From Parasitella parasitica (lineage: Eukaryota > Mucoromycota > Mucoromycetes > Mucorales > Mucoraceae): a stretch of DNA of 64,000 nt. The notes below the pieces were generated by a model. That model did no database searches. It was not told where the DNA came from and saw only the letters and a program-made list of their open reading frames with translations. The stretch spans positions 210,381 through 274,380 of the forward strand of contig MU619266.1 in the NCBI GenBank assembly GCA_025201805.1, written 5' to 3'. Both the position numbers and the translations under genes were made by a program. Of this stretch, positions 44,572-57,200 are shown piece after piece; positions within the stretch are counted from its first letter, which is position 1, and the number at the start of each line of letters is the position of its first letter.

Positions 44572-46425
44572 TTAAATCTGTAGATCATTGGCATTTTTCT
44601 CAATAAAAAATTCAGTTCCTTTACATGGAACGCCATCATAAGTAACTACTAAATAAGCAGAGCCTGGAGGATAAATATTAGCATTTGGTGGAGCCATAAT
44701 TTTGAGGGTTTCAGATCCTGGATCCACTTGGAAGCGAAGGTAAACATATCTTTGAGACATGTGCATTGAATGGGTGCTAAATCCAGGTCTCATGATGGCA
44801 ACTTTTAATTTAGTGGCATCCTTGATGTTGTCCTGAAGGTGTAATAGAATTTCAAACTCTTGGTCATAAGTAACTACTCTGGGCACATGTGAAATTCTCG
44901 GTCTAGCACTGTCAGGTCGCTTGTACAGGTGAGGAGGGGTGTAGTATTCCACTCGATATTCTGTGGGGTATTTTGCATGGATATCAGGTGGATCAACGCT
45001 GTTTGAGCCTGCAATCCACAATCTGCCGTCTGGTAATGGCAATGCAACAGAGTGGTACATGCGAGCAATGTCAGTATTGTCTAATCCTTGCGTCCATCTT
45101 TTTCCCAACGGCATTTTGTGATTGTAAATAATAGGGTCAAATGTTGGATCATGGTTGGCGTCCTTGTACCCTGCATAGCCGCGTTGACATCCATTCACCC
45201 ATATCAAGCTACCGTCAGATAATATTACGCCATCAGGCATAACTCGTCTGTGAATAAACGTATCCATTTCCCATTGAGGGTTTCTATCTCGTAGATTGAT
45301 CCGTCCACACGTATTATCGGCAGCGCTGGTGGCTTTCGGACTGGATGAACCACCGCAGATCAATATTTCGACATTGTAATCGTCTTCTGGGTCTAGCGGC
45401 AACATGACAGCTCCACCGGTCAAAGGATAAGATCGTGGCACACCTGGTAATGGAGGCAATTCCTTGACTACTTTATGGTTATTGTAGTCGTAAATGATTG
45501 ACTTTGTCGAAGCAAAAATAAACAAATTTCCATCTGGCAACAAGAAAACAAAAGGATACCTGTTTAGGACAAGAATTAGCTGCAAGATTTTTTGTAGATT
45601 CACCACAATACTTACAAATTGTAGGGTAGTGTGTGCAACAACAAGTCCAATTGAATGGGTTCATCGGTTCTAGGCGGCCAAAATTCGTAGGAAGGTACGT
45701 TTTTCTCTTTGGTGTTGTATTTTGTACCAGCAATAGAACCACCAATAATGATAAGATCGCCTTCCGGTAGTTGCTCAACAGTGGGGTACCATCGGTTACT
45801 GTACATTTTCCCCGTTGGATATTCAACCCAGGCACAACTGTCATCTGAGCAAGGCTGGAAATGTCGTATCGATTGATGCCCTCTGCCTGCTCTCCAAGCA
45901 CTTCTACTCTCTGCTCCACCTGTGCTAATAAAAGTGCCGTTTGCCAAAAATCCACCAGCAGAACAGAACGTATTTGTTTCCAGCAGCAGCGTTCTGTATG
46001 TGTTTGTTTCGATGTCATACAACGACGAGAAGGCGCTGACTCCAGAGTCTAATTTCGCTTCATTCTCCTCGGCTAGCACCCAATGTTAAATCTAACGGAA
46101 ATGGATTGATGCATTCTTCACTACCTTTGTCTATGATCAGGATACTTTGCTCACTATAATAAGGAAAAAAGAATATTAGGACAACATGCAATAAACTTTG
46201 TTTTCTCTTTGTGACACATTACTTCAATAACACAGCGTGCATTGCAGCCACGCCAGTTCGACCTTGTTGGATCATTTTGCCCTGTGTGGCATATTCTGAT
46301 TGATATGTCTTGTTGTAGTCTGGATAATGAAAGGGGGATGTGTTTGATAGCTCTACTTTGCCTGAAGCTACCAGTGAGCTGTAGGCGCTTAAAAGCAAAA
46401 ATATGGACAGCGATAGCTTCAACAT
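44572..46425 (-). CDS. Glyoxal oxidase-like copper radical oxidase (AA5), secreted
   Basis: Four exons on the minus strand (46425-46223, 46153-46125, 46072-45616, 45559-44572), one of them only 29 bp, give 558 residues. A signal peptide is clear (MLKLSLSIFLLLSAYSSLVAS); an upstream in-frame ATG was rejected because it would bury it. Active-site residues of galactose/glyoxal oxidases are present: the Cys of NTFCSAGG that is cross-linked to Tyr in KMYSNRWYPT, the Tyr-His pair in IARMYHSVALPLPDGR, and the His in STHSMHMSQRYV. A seven-bladed Kelch-like propeller and a C-terminal immunoglobulin-like DUF1929 domain (PPGSAYLVVTYDG) complete it. The enzyme oxidises aldehydes such as glyoxal or methylglyoxal and makes hydrogen peroxide outside the cell. 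Several N-glycosylation sites are visible. Confidence 0.92.
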
Positions 46426-46745
46426 ATATCTAAACGAAAAGAAGACAAAAAAAGAAAATAGACAGGCAACAGGGGGGAGGGGAGGGGAGGGGTTAAACGG
46501 ATGATATAGCAAAAAAAGGCACAATCAATCAGATTACTCGTGATCTGTGGAACCACTAAAACAGAATACTGGATTCAAATATATATATAGGACAGGCTCG
46601 TAATCTTTCATTTCTATTCACTGCTCCCCCTTCTCTCTTGTTTTTCATTCTAAACGGCATTGAATCTCTCTACTAAAAAATTAGTGAATAAAGGGCATTT
46701 TATTCGCAAGCCATTCCTTTCCTTTCCTGCAAAATTAACGCTTCA
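46426..46745. promoter_or_regulatory. Shared promoter between glyoxal oxidase and fasciclin-like genes
   Basis: The two secreted-protein genes diverge from this 320-bp stretch, which has a G-rich run near 46470-46492 and ATATATATAT near 46580. Confidence 0.4.
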
Positions 46746-47933
46746 ATGATGAAACTTCTACTGCTGTTGGTGTTTCTGCAAATCATCCATGCCCAGTCGC
46801 TCATTAATTCGACCATCTTGGAATCTCTAAAATCAATATCACCCGTAAGTAAGCTGTGAATACAATGAATGCAGCTACTCATATTTCATTAAAGCTACTC
46901 TATAAAGCTATTCAGTCTTCTCCTTTAGCCCCAGAATTAACTGATTTACTGCATCAAAACATCACACTTTTCCTTCCAGCAGACACAGCATTGAACGCTT
47001 CGATTGAATCCGGAAAACTAAACTTCTCGTCCAATGCTTATGGTGCGCTCAGCTTCTTGACATTGAATGGATCACACTACGCAACCACATTTTCTGCTGC
47101 CAGAAAATTTTATACTACAAATTCAAACAATCAAATCTCAATCGGACCAACCATCTCGGCAAACTACCAGACACAATCTGACAAGTACGAGATTTACGCT
47201 GGACTGACCAAAGCTAAGATCGTGTCCCAAGACATTCAGTGTTCCAATGGTATTTATAGATGAATGTCAGCACTATTTTAGAATAAGACATTTACAGAAA
47301 ATTCGAATTCTAGGTTTAATACACATGGTGGATAATTTTCTGCAGCCAGCTGAAACGCCGTTGGACACTATTTCCGACTTGGACGAACTGGAATACATGG
47401 AAGGGCTTTTGAAATCACTCAACGTCTCGGATACCGTATCCGGCTTGAATAAGACGATTCTGGCTCCCATAAACGAAGCTTGGGTGGCAGCCAACGGCTC
47501 AGCTTTGCCATTTGGCACACTGATTCACAACTTGAAGTACCTGGTCATTGATGGTTTATACACTTCTGACATGTTCCTAACGGGTGAACCTATTTCCTAC
47601 CTGTCTGATTACAAAAAGTTGCCTATTGTGATTCAATTGCAACAAGACAAGGTATTAGTCAATGGCGCGGCCTGCATAGTGAAAACAGACATCATGACTT
47701 CTTGTGGCATTATACATCTCATTGACTCGGTGCCGTCTGCTGATGCCATGTTGGAGTTGGCTAAAAACACTTCTGCGATTGCCAATACCACAAGCAGCAA
47801 CGGAGATGCGAGTAACACAACAACAAGTAAAATGCCATTCCACCCCGTTTCAATAGCTCATCGCCCTTTCAGCATTTCATTAGATTGTGTGTATCTAGTT
47901 GTGTCTTTCGTCTCTTGTCTTTGCTTTTTATAA
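46746..47933 (+). CDS. Fasciclin (FAS1) domain protein, GPI-anchored type
   Basis: Three exons (46746-46844, 46895-47249, 47314-47933) give 357 residues. Signal peptide MMKLLLLLVFLQIIHAQS, then two FAS1 domains: the first with ITLFLPADTALNAS (H1-like box) and, across the splice site, GLIHMVDNFLQP (H2-like box); the second with KTILAPINEAW and GIIHLIDSVPSAD. A Ser/Thr/Asn-rich linker precedes a hydrophobic C-terminus (LDCVYLVVSFVSCLCFL) typical of a GPI signal. Multiple N-x-S/T sites. FAS1 proteins mediate cell-cell or cell-wall adhesion. The divergent neighbour is another secreted protein, which suggests a common cell-surface programme, but this is inference. Confidence 0.88.
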
Positions 47934-48155
47934 TAAGATACCCTTCAATATAAAACTAACAAATGTACACGTATACTTGCTCGCCTCCTCTCAATTCAAG
48001 AATGAGGGGATGATATAAAAGAATTTAATCCTTAAAATATGTCGATTATTATAAAGAAAACATTGAGGCCGCCAAAATATATCTATTATTGCCTGTCTTA
48101 CTTGCAGTAATACAGTCAAGCTGGTACTTTTAAAGTAATTGGCCATTATGGAAGA

Positions 48156-48890
48156 ATGAGAAATACTATGCAGACCACCGTTAAAAAACCTCATTTTAAT
48201 GCTGAAGCCAGGAACTCTATTGACAAACTAGAGGCAATGCATGAATGGTTTATGAACTGGAAGGACAAAAATCTAAACTGTACAAAAAATTACGCATCTA
48301 TCGATGGAGCCGAATTCCATATAAGTAAAAGAGACAATTGGGCTAGATCACCAGCTAAAAGTTGCGTTATACCGTATCCTTTTGAAGAAGCTCCCTCCCA
48401 CATCTGCAATAGAAATTGCCCCTAAAAAAAACAGAAAGAGCAACAGTTGAAACAAGAGAGCTGTAACTGAGGCCAACGATGACGAAGCTGCCCCAGAAGA
48501 TGATGCCAATGTAACTGATATAAAGCCAACACTAAAAGGCACAAGCACCACCGCCCATTTATCAAGTTATCAATGAGCTCGCTGATATAATAAATGAGGA
48601 TGAGGATGAGGATTTAAAGCGTAGCTATTTAGTGTTAAATAATGCTAGTATTCATGAATCGAAGCCGATGATTCGAAAAATCGAAGCTAAAGGCTACACT
48701 GTAATATATCTCCTTCCCTTGCTCGCTTGAATTAAACCCCCTATTGAGCTATTCTGATCTTTAGTGAAAGGAAAGAAGAGGTTCTAACCTCTAGAATTGG
48801 TAACGCTTGTAATGGTATTCATTTTGGCGATCTTTATAACTTTTGTCGCCATTCAGAACGACAAATTGTAAAGTGCTATACCTTTCATTG
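48156..48890 (+). pseudogene. Decayed DD34E-like (IS630/Tc1) transposase
   Basis: Segments in more than one frame: EARNSIDKLEAMHEWF and YASIDGAEFHISKRDNWARS near the start match the region before and at the first catalytic Asp (compare FIDEAAIYINMKRTFAWS in the intact copies), and near 48640-48760 VLNNASIHESKPMIRKIEAK and a GYTVIYLLP stretch match the region of the second Asp, with Asp replaced by Asn. Stops and shifts interrupt it. It is a different, older family from the two copies at 34.6 and 39.3 kb. Confidence 0.65.
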
Positions 48891-49356
48891 CATGAAATAT
48901 TCACTACTTTAAACTTCAACGCTATGAAAACGCTGCACTATGTAATTTAGTCATGCAACTTATGATTAAGCGTAATCGATTAAACCCGGTATTATTTTTT
49001 CTACAATTTATTTAGCATTAACCGATAAAGTGAATGCGAATCTCGTTCCTGGACAATTAACTGACATTGTCGATTTCTTTTTTTTTTTTTTGTAACCGCC
49101 AATATCCACCAGCCTGACTGTAACAGCTAGACACGTGTTGGTATACGCTATTAGTATATTCATGACGCAGAGAGTGAAAACCACGCGATTATACTTGAAA
49201 TTCAAAAGAAAGCTCATGACATTTCCGAGATTTCATCTTGAAATTACATGAAATAGGGTTGATTGTCAGAGAGAGGAGAAGGGAATGACAAAAAGGCTTC
49301 AGATTTACGATTTATTTTAATATACAGTTTTTAATATATGCGAAATATAGTTAGAT
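48891..49356. other. Intergenic region, nothing recognised
   Basis: AT-rich DNA with a T-run near 49078-49092 after the transposase relic. Confidence 0.4.
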
Positions 49357-50755
49357 TTAGTATTGTCTTGAATTAGCAGAAGGAGATGTTTCAACAGCAC
49401 CTTGGCCATGCCCAATAGCCACACCCAACATGTCAGTCGAGGCTTTGCTTCTTTGAGATGGTGACCTCGGTAACTTGGAAACAACAGTTGCAACGACGCC
49501 CATGAAGCTCTGTGGTCTCCAGCGTGTGGGCACAGACTGAGCATCATCTTCAAGTTGCTGTTGTTTCTTTCTACGGTTAAACACAACTAAACCAGCTAAA
49601 CCTAACGCTGCGATACAACCAATGCCGACGCCGAGGCCGATTCCAAGTGCCTTGTTGCTAATGTCATTATCAGCCGCTGCATCTGAATTGGCATAGATAT
49701 CGCTATTATCAGTAGGCGAGATTCTGACATCGTTGGATGTTGCAGTTGCAATAGCTGTATCAGTTGCTGTAGCATTCACAGGTGTTATTTCTGCATCTTG
49801 GTCTGTATCTGTATTATCATCAGATTCTGTGTCTTCATCGGCGTCTGTATCAGCGTCTACGTCTGTATCGCTTTCTGTTTCTGTATCGGAATCTGTTTGT
49901 GCATCTGTATCTGATTCTGCGTCTGCTTCAGCGGTTTCTACGACAGAACTATCGTCTGCTTTTGTTTCAGAGGCAACGACTGTATTGGTATCGCTTATAT
50001 GTCCTATTTCAGTTTGACTGGCTGATATTGGCACAGGGACGACTGCAATAGTTGCAGCATTCGTATTCATAATACTGGGTTTTGCAGGCTCTGCGCTAAT
50101 TGATGTTGATGCTGAAGCTTTGTATCTTGAGGCGTTTGCTCTGCTCCTGGATATCGCTTTGCTTCTAGATTTGCTCCTAGCCTTTGATTTGCTTTTGGAA
50201 ATCGATTTGCTAATCGACTTTGATTTTCTGATGGCTTTGCTTATGGCTTTTATGACACGACGATTGATAGGTACAGCGACAACGGTTTTGGAACAGGTGG
50301 GAACGATCAGAGTGGTTTTTCGAGTGACACTTGGTGTAGATTTGTTTTGGGGAGTAACATCGTATGTCTTTGTTGTATTCCAGCAAACTGCGACTGTTTG
50401 GTTTATAAAGTAATGAGTGTGATTATAGCGATCATCATATTTCTTGTAAATTTTACTCCAACATGCTGTTTTATTATTAGCTGGTTGGCATGGAATTAAT
50501 ATCGAATTATTGAAATGACGTGGTGGAGGCAATGAGTGTTTCTGCTCTAAACAAACAAAGAAATTAGATCGACGGTTTACATGAGTCGGGGATCTTGTTT
50601 GGTACCTGTCACTAATCCATCATTTTCGATCTCGTTGTTTTCTGCTTTCCAAGGATATGAATAAGAAGTTTTTTCATAATGGTACTATTCTTCTTACCGA
50701 GAGCAAATGCTAAGCTTATGATGACCAGGAAAAAAAGGAGAGTTGCTTGGTTCAT
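49357..50755 (-). CDS. Single-pass membrane protein with Ser-Lys/Arg and Asp-Thr-Ser repeat tracts
   Basis: Three exons on the minus strand (50755-50698, 50644-50606, 50546-49357) give 428 residues. The first exon encodes a signal peptide (MNQATLLFFLVIISLAFAL). The ectodomain has a Cys-containing head (NSILIPCQPANNKTACW, VAVCWNTTKTYD, VPTCSKTVV) with N-glycosylation sites, then a basic tract of SK/SR dipeptides (about residues 145-180), a linker, and an acidic tract built from D-T-D/E-S-D units (about 235-285). A membrane helix (LGIGLGVGIGCIAALGLAGLVVF) is followed by RRKK and a cytosolic tail with SPSQRS. The layout recalls fungal cell-wall stress sensors or mucin-like proteins, but no WSC or Mid2 domain is recognised, so function is unknown. 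The repeats are low-complexity and likely variable in length. Confidence 0.75.
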
Positions 50756-53287
50756 CAATACGCATCAAAAGGAATGTACTGGGAAGAAAGGATCAGGCGG
50801 AAGGAAAGAGAAAGAATTAAGACCCTGTTTATATGTGATGAGATAAAAGAAACCAGATAAATGTGCTGCTGTAATAATAAAAAAAATATATATTTAAAAA
50901 AAAACAAGTAAAGAAAAAGAGAGAGAAAGAAAAAGAGAGGAAGAAAGAAATGTTATAATCAAATTGCCCCTCACTATAGTAACCAAGACTTGTGAGCAAA
51001 TTACAGCTTTCTAATAAACCTTCAAAATATTAAGTACTCTTGACTGTACGACGCAACATTATCTTTCTATATTGTTTTTCATCTAAAAATAAAAAAAATG
51101 ACACTAGAAGATGAGTCTGGTTCCTTCCTTCTCCTGCACTCTCTTCAGTAGCCGCATCATCCCCCTTCTTCTTCTCCTCTGCTTCATCCCCCTTTCCTCA
51201 TCCTCCTCTTCATACTCCCCCCCCCCTTGACCTATAATATTTACCTCTTCCCTTTTAAGATTTCTTTGTATTTTGTATACGACTCATTATATAGCCATGA
51301 TTCATCTCCATCAAATTAAAGTATGGGCGAATAAGAAATGTCTGTGCAACCTAAGCCAAGCACCCAGTTACCCATTTTATTTTGTTCTTCTTGTACTAAT
51401 ATATCACACCAAATGATGTGACAAAAAGGAAACCTATATTTGGTAGTCTACTAGCTACATTTCAGGTTCAAGTTTCGTAATTCATACCCGCTAAACCTAA
51501 ATATCTAATGCTCTGCATGCTTTTAGATTAAAAAAATAAATAAATCCAAAGCTAGTGAGCGTATTACTATGCCTTTGACTGTTTGATTAATGAATTACTA
51601 TTGCCCTGAACATGTAAATTATTTTAATCCGATAGATTCAGGAAATAAAATTTTGTAATTATAGTGCGGGATCTTTGACGCTTAAAGTTAAGGCTTCCCT
51701 CTCAATTTCACTGTAGCTAGAGGATAACAATCAGTAATATAAAATTGGTTTCCAAGAAGGCTGTGGTGATAATGGCATAGATATCATGAAGAGCGTTCAT
51801 TGGAATGATGGGCAAGATATTGAGAACAGATATGCGCCAACAAAATTTGAAAAAAATTAGCGAATTAACAACTTTCTTAATACGACCATATATACAATAA
51901 ACTCTCCAGTAGGGGGTGGAGGTCTATAGCTTGCCTTGATCCTCAAAAAAAAAAAGAAAGAAAAAAGGACGGTGCGCAATGATTGTGATTTGGTTGAGGG
52001 AATGCATAAAAGTTTCTCAATTTTAAGTCCATTGCTGCTTAAACTGAACTTTAAAATCATTCGAGCATTTTTTCTTCAGATTGGCCAAATTTGCCCAAAT
52101 GAGATCCCAGAACCTCTCTTTTTTCGTTATTTGAGAGGATTGAAATAATCAAGAAGCAAAAAAAAAAAAAATTAAAAAGATTGTTTTTTTGCGCTCTACA
52201 AAATGGTATCAAAAATAGTTAAATTTTACTTTAAAAATGACAAGCTAAAATTATTTACGAGGAAAAACATTCTTTGCTTTAAATTATATATAATCACATT
52301 TAAAGTCTCTTTTTAAAACTTTTTTGTCATTCTCATTGCTTCTACCAATTTTTTTTCTCACAATGTAAACTATTTGAAAGCCTCTTTAGGGATGAGAGAT
52401 AGATTTTTGTAAAAAGTCGGTTTTTCATGAGGGGCTATAAGCGTTTTGGACCACTGAGAATTGCCAACAAAAATCTGACTTTTAATACAATGCCCGCTTG
52501 AATAAGCCTACAATTGAAAATAAACCATACACACCGATAAAGGTACGATGCATATAAATACAACAGCAAAAGGCTATTAGGTTGGAGTAGTTTGAACTGT
52601 TTAATAATAGGTTTTTTTTGTCAAGACATAAAAACACCTTCTTTGATTTTTGTGGACAGCGTAGCAGCCCTTTTCTTAATCTGGTCCAATGCTTTAGACT
52701 GTGAAGACACGGTAGATGATGGGGCTAGAGCATTGCAATCTATATATCTGTGGGAGTTGTCATATAAAAGTCAATATAGAATATACTTGACAAAGAATTA
52801 CATCCTATAAATGTCAGACACCAATAATAGTAGTGTGATAATGAGGCCTTGTATAAGAGATAAACAAGAGTTTTTGATCTATTTATTTACCATATAAATA
52901 AAAATTGAAATACTAATGCCAAATGAATACTAGTGTTTCTGTACAAATGAATTTTTACTGCTTGTTTCCTTCATTATTTGCGCATATTTTGTCGTACACG
53001 CTTATAGAGCGTGTCTTCAGGTAAAGTAACATACCCTCAACGTAAATTCACGTTATATATCAAATAGAAAGCAACTATTGTCATCCGTAAAACATCAAAG
53101 TTTTGAAGTACGCATCATTGAATGTATTACTGTTCTTCAACATTACACATTTTAATACTGGCAGATAGCCAAATGTCCAGTTGCTTTTTACAATACAACC
53201 AACTAATAAGCCATGCCATACCGTGAATTAGGACAGTTGCAGTTTATTATTATTTTTCTTCCCAAGATTATCAATGGAACAAAAAAC
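50756..53287. other. Gene-poor AT-rich gap
   Basis: Purine- and pyrimidine-rich tracts lie near 50900-50950 and 51120-51240 (including a C-run at 51220-51228). A TATATAAATACA-type box near 52551 is not followed by a credible ORF; frames at 52592-52810 lack an ATG start. Nothing else is recognised. Confidence 0.35.
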
Positions 53288-54022
53288 TTATATGTCATAG
53301 TCGTCATCCGAATCATCAGAATGTCTACGATTATACTGTAATTGTGATGAGTTTTTCGATTTTGTCATTTTCATATATCTAGATTATCGACTTACGACAA
53401 TTGTTGTTTGTTTAGAGCTGGAACTCTGATTATTGAGTTGACCCAAGAAGTCGATCAATTGTTTCTCAGTAACTTTGCTTCTCAATTGATTGGATTGTGC
53501 CATTCTGATCAAGAGATCTTCGACAGCACGGGCTTTATCTGCCTTCACCATCTGAATACGGCCCACTTGCAAAAAAAGGAAAAAACAAGTGAGTAATCTC
53601 TGCGATTGTATATTGTGTGTATTAACATACATCTTTCACGAGCAGAATTGTCCAAAATTTGATACAACTAGGTTATTTTCGTGAGTTTTCCAATGAAATG
53701 AATGGGACATTTAAAAACATACCATGTTGCGACGCATATCTTCCATTTGCCTATTTATTTAACAAGCCTGAGAAAGATGGCCCTTTTGTTTGGTATTTGA
53801 TCGACTTACTCTTTCTTTTCGTCGCCTTCATTTGATCTGCCCATGGAAGGAATACCAGACGAACCACTGCTCTAAAGGCAAAAAAAAAAAAAAAAAAAAA
53901 AGGTTAATGAGGGCGTCGAGCCGTTGTATTTCGAGAGGCTTTACTTGTGATGATCCGCCTTGATTTCCTTGCAGCTCTGCTAAGCGTCTAGCTCTGATGG
54001 CTTGGAGTTCATCGTCTTCCAT
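53288..54022 (-). CDS. PDCD5: PDCD5 (TFAR19) family protein
   Basis: Six small exons on the minus strand (54022-53945, 53871-53810, 53750-53723, 53667-53631, 53565-53396, 53335-53288) give 140 residues, close to the ~125 of animal and yeast (Ymr074c) homologues. The order is typical: MEDDELQAIRARRLAELQG, a Ser/Gly linker, QMEDMRRNMLYQILDNSARERL, GRIQMVKADKARAVEDLLIRMAQ, KVTEKQLIDFLGQL and the acidic tail YNRRHSDDSDDDYDI. The fold is a three-helix bundle that binds DNA and the chaperonin CCT in studied members. Two exons are only 28 and 37 bp, so automatic annotation may miss them. It shares a 180-bp divergent promoter with TRAPPC11. Confidence 0.92.
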
Positions 54023-54202
54023 AGTGCTTATGTATAAAAAAATAACGTTTCGAAACGAAGAAGGAAAAAAAAAAGCACGCAGATGCAATGTCACTTGCCT
54101 ACAATCACCATATCAACAAAGCAACATGTTTGAAACCCAACTTCATGTTACTTTAAGATAGAGATACTCGCACTTTCTTTTTTCTTTACGGTAGCCCAAA
54201 GG
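54023..54202. promoter_or_regulatory. Bidirectional promoter of PDCD5 and TRAPPC11
   Basis: Start codons of the two divergent housekeeping genes are only 180 bp apart; no TATA box of the TATAAATA type is present. Confidence 0.45.
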
Positions 54203-57200
54203 ATGTACTCATATCCCCCTGAATATTTACTTCATCCTGTGCCTGTGTTGGCGTTGTATGGCCTGACAACGGCAACCGCTGCAGATGGACCAAAGCTGAT
54301 CGATGTCGACGAACCTGAAAATCCTTCTCCCACCGCAAATTCCATTGATAACTCACCTTTAATAACTTTGCCATCTTCTTGCACAGCAACACCAGCAGCT
54401 ACCACCACCACCACCACCACAGCAACAACAACAAAATCTGCCCTAGCTAGTTCTTTGCTAAATATATTCACAAGTAAATCTGACTATACTCTGTATGAAG
54501 CTACTCGATATGTTAATGGCAACCAAACACCACCATCTTTCAGAGTCATCACTGTGTCCAAGGTATATATGTATACACGGAAAATGGAAGCGTGTAACTC
54601 ATATTAACATGATACAGGATTACGTATTGCCTAAAAAACCATCGCCGCTAGCACCCAATTTGCCACCACCACACTCCCAACTATCACCTCTCTCGCATGA
54701 CTCACCGCTATACCCGGACGGTGTAATGACACCATTGTGGATAAAGAAACATTTGTATTCGCCAAGCGTGGTTGTAGGGTTTTATGACTTCTGGGATTGG
54801 CAAACTGAAGCAGGAAGTCCTCCTAAACCTCAACGTGAAACTGGTCCTCTGGCTTCGCAAGTGCTCATTGATCCTATTGAGCGTGAGCATGACACACTCC
54901 TAGCAGCCGAGATAAATGCCAGACGGTAAGCGACTGGATAGCATACAAAACTAGTTGTGCTAACTCAACAATGTTAAACAAAAACACATAGTAAATACTT
55001 TCAAGAAAAAGGTGTCAAATTTGCAGCTGTGATAGTGTTGAAGGAACGATATACAGGTATGTTGTTGGTACTGCAAAGCAAGAGAAAGGAGTCTGCTTAA
55101 CCAGTACAACTAGATCAATCGATTGAAGAAAGGCTTGTATCTATTCGAAAACAATGTGGGTTGGATGTCAAAAGCTCGTTCTTCACTATTGCTCCAGGCT
55201 CTCCTATCGAAATACAAGAATTTGTGAATAGGTAAAGAACTATAGGTAGAGTAGCGAGGAATCTCAATACTTACCATTTGTAGTCTGTATCGAGCACTTT
55301 ACGAGCCAGCACTCCACTTTTACAGCAACCGGCTAAAGAAGGTTCGTAAAAAAAAGTCGAAACTGCCCTCTCCCTCTCAAGTTCCCAGAACTACGCCTGA
55401 TCTATCATCTACCGAACCACAACCGCTTTCGATTATAGGATGGATATTGAGATACGACATCAAAGCAGCATTTTTCCAAGAAACCAAGCAAGAGATAGAC
55501 GGCGCACTGAGATCATACGAGGCAGCTTACGGCATTATAGTAGAGATGCTGTCTCCGGCGTCGATCACTGCGGGTCATGTCAATTTAACAGTGCACGGAA
55601 AACGATGGAAAGAAGTTCGAGCATTGGCAGATTGCATCAACGTCAAAATCTGTAGATTCCACCTCTACTTGAATGCGCCAACTGCAGCATTGAGCCAACT
55701 GAATAGTCATTTACACATGTTTCAGTCGTATTCACCTTCATGGGGCATGGGAGAGCATACATTTGAATATTGGTCTTGGCTTTCGAAACAGTAAGTAGCG
55801 TATGGCAAATTTATTGATTATTATTATTATTATTATTGGCTAATTGCTGGCATAGATATCGAATTTTTGCTGATATTATTGAAGCAGCTATTCAGGCTGG
55901 CTACAAAGTGCCCTTGCCAACTGCCTATCTCACAACGTCTGCAAGCGGAACACCTACCAGCCCTACTCTTGGAAATAATGGTGGAGGCGTCGCCAACACC
56001 AGCGGCTGCAATCCAGGTGCCATTCTTCAGCATCCTGGATTTTATTACCACTTGGCAGCCATGTGTTGTGCTGAACGTAGACGGCGGTTTTTGGAGGTTG
56101 AACGAACAGAGGGAAGCACAGATAACCCAGCATTGCAACACGAGAAGCTTGTGGACCATTCCAGTTTAACTATTGAGCTTTTGACTAAAAGCTATGAGCA
56201 ATTCAAAAAATACCGCAATGGACGAATGACGCTGTACCTTGCAGCCGAGATTGCTGGGACGTATTATGAAAGTGGAAAATTCGAAATGGCCATCAAGTTT
56301 TTTGAGCGCATTGGAAAGACGTACAGAAAGGAAAAATGGCATATGGTACTCACGTCGATTTTAAGGTGGTCTTTACGCTGCGCTAAAGAGCTGGGTTCTT
56401 GGGAGAGAGCTGTAGAGTGTTTGGTGGAACTCATGTCAGATGACTTGCCAATGACAGAGAACAAGCGAAATGATATTCAAAAAGAGCTATTCGATATCCT
56501 CACTGTTCATCCAGCAGCAAATGCAGTAAAGCATGCGCCACTTGTTATTCATATGGACCAAATCAATGCCTTTTTCGGCTGCCAGGTCCAGATTAAAAAG
56601 CAAACAAACTTTGTAGGAACCTCTGTAGATTATCAAATCATTGTAAAAACAAACAAAAACTCGCCGTCTGTTCCCTTTCGCTTCAGCGCAGTAAAGATAT
56701 TATTCAGTAATCCTCAGTACAATGTAATTTTGAGGGATGCTGGTACCCAACACGATCCAAAGGCTGTCGAACTGATCGATTTCTCTCAAAATTTAACCAA
56801 AACAACAGAAGAGGGCGAGTATCATGATTGGTATGTAGCAGAGGTAGACTTGCGGGTGCTCAAAGGGCAGACCAAAGCACTACAAGGCTCTATGGTTCCT
56901 CAAGATTGTGGCGAACTGAAAATCTTGAGCGTTTGCTTTGATATCATCACACCTCAATGGCAGGTGGAGCTGAAATATGCGCTAGATAAGACTTCAGAGG
57001 AACCGCCTGCTTCGAGAAGAAAATGGCTTGAATCTTATTCTGGTGAAAGGCCAATCTACAAGATCCTTGATGGTCGAGGTCTTTTGTCAGTAGCAACGTA
57101 GGTACACACCGTCTGCGATTATAGCAAACGACTCACTTTTTACTTGCACAGCGTGTTGCAGAAGCCGCCCAGTCTTGACCTGAAGTTTGAGCATGCAGCA

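Noticed and set aside
49733-50413. Plus-strand frames with hydrophobic Leu/Ser/Val repeats
   Set aside because: They are the reverse complements of the Asp-Thr-Ser and Ser-Lys repeat tracts of the minus-strand membrane protein.
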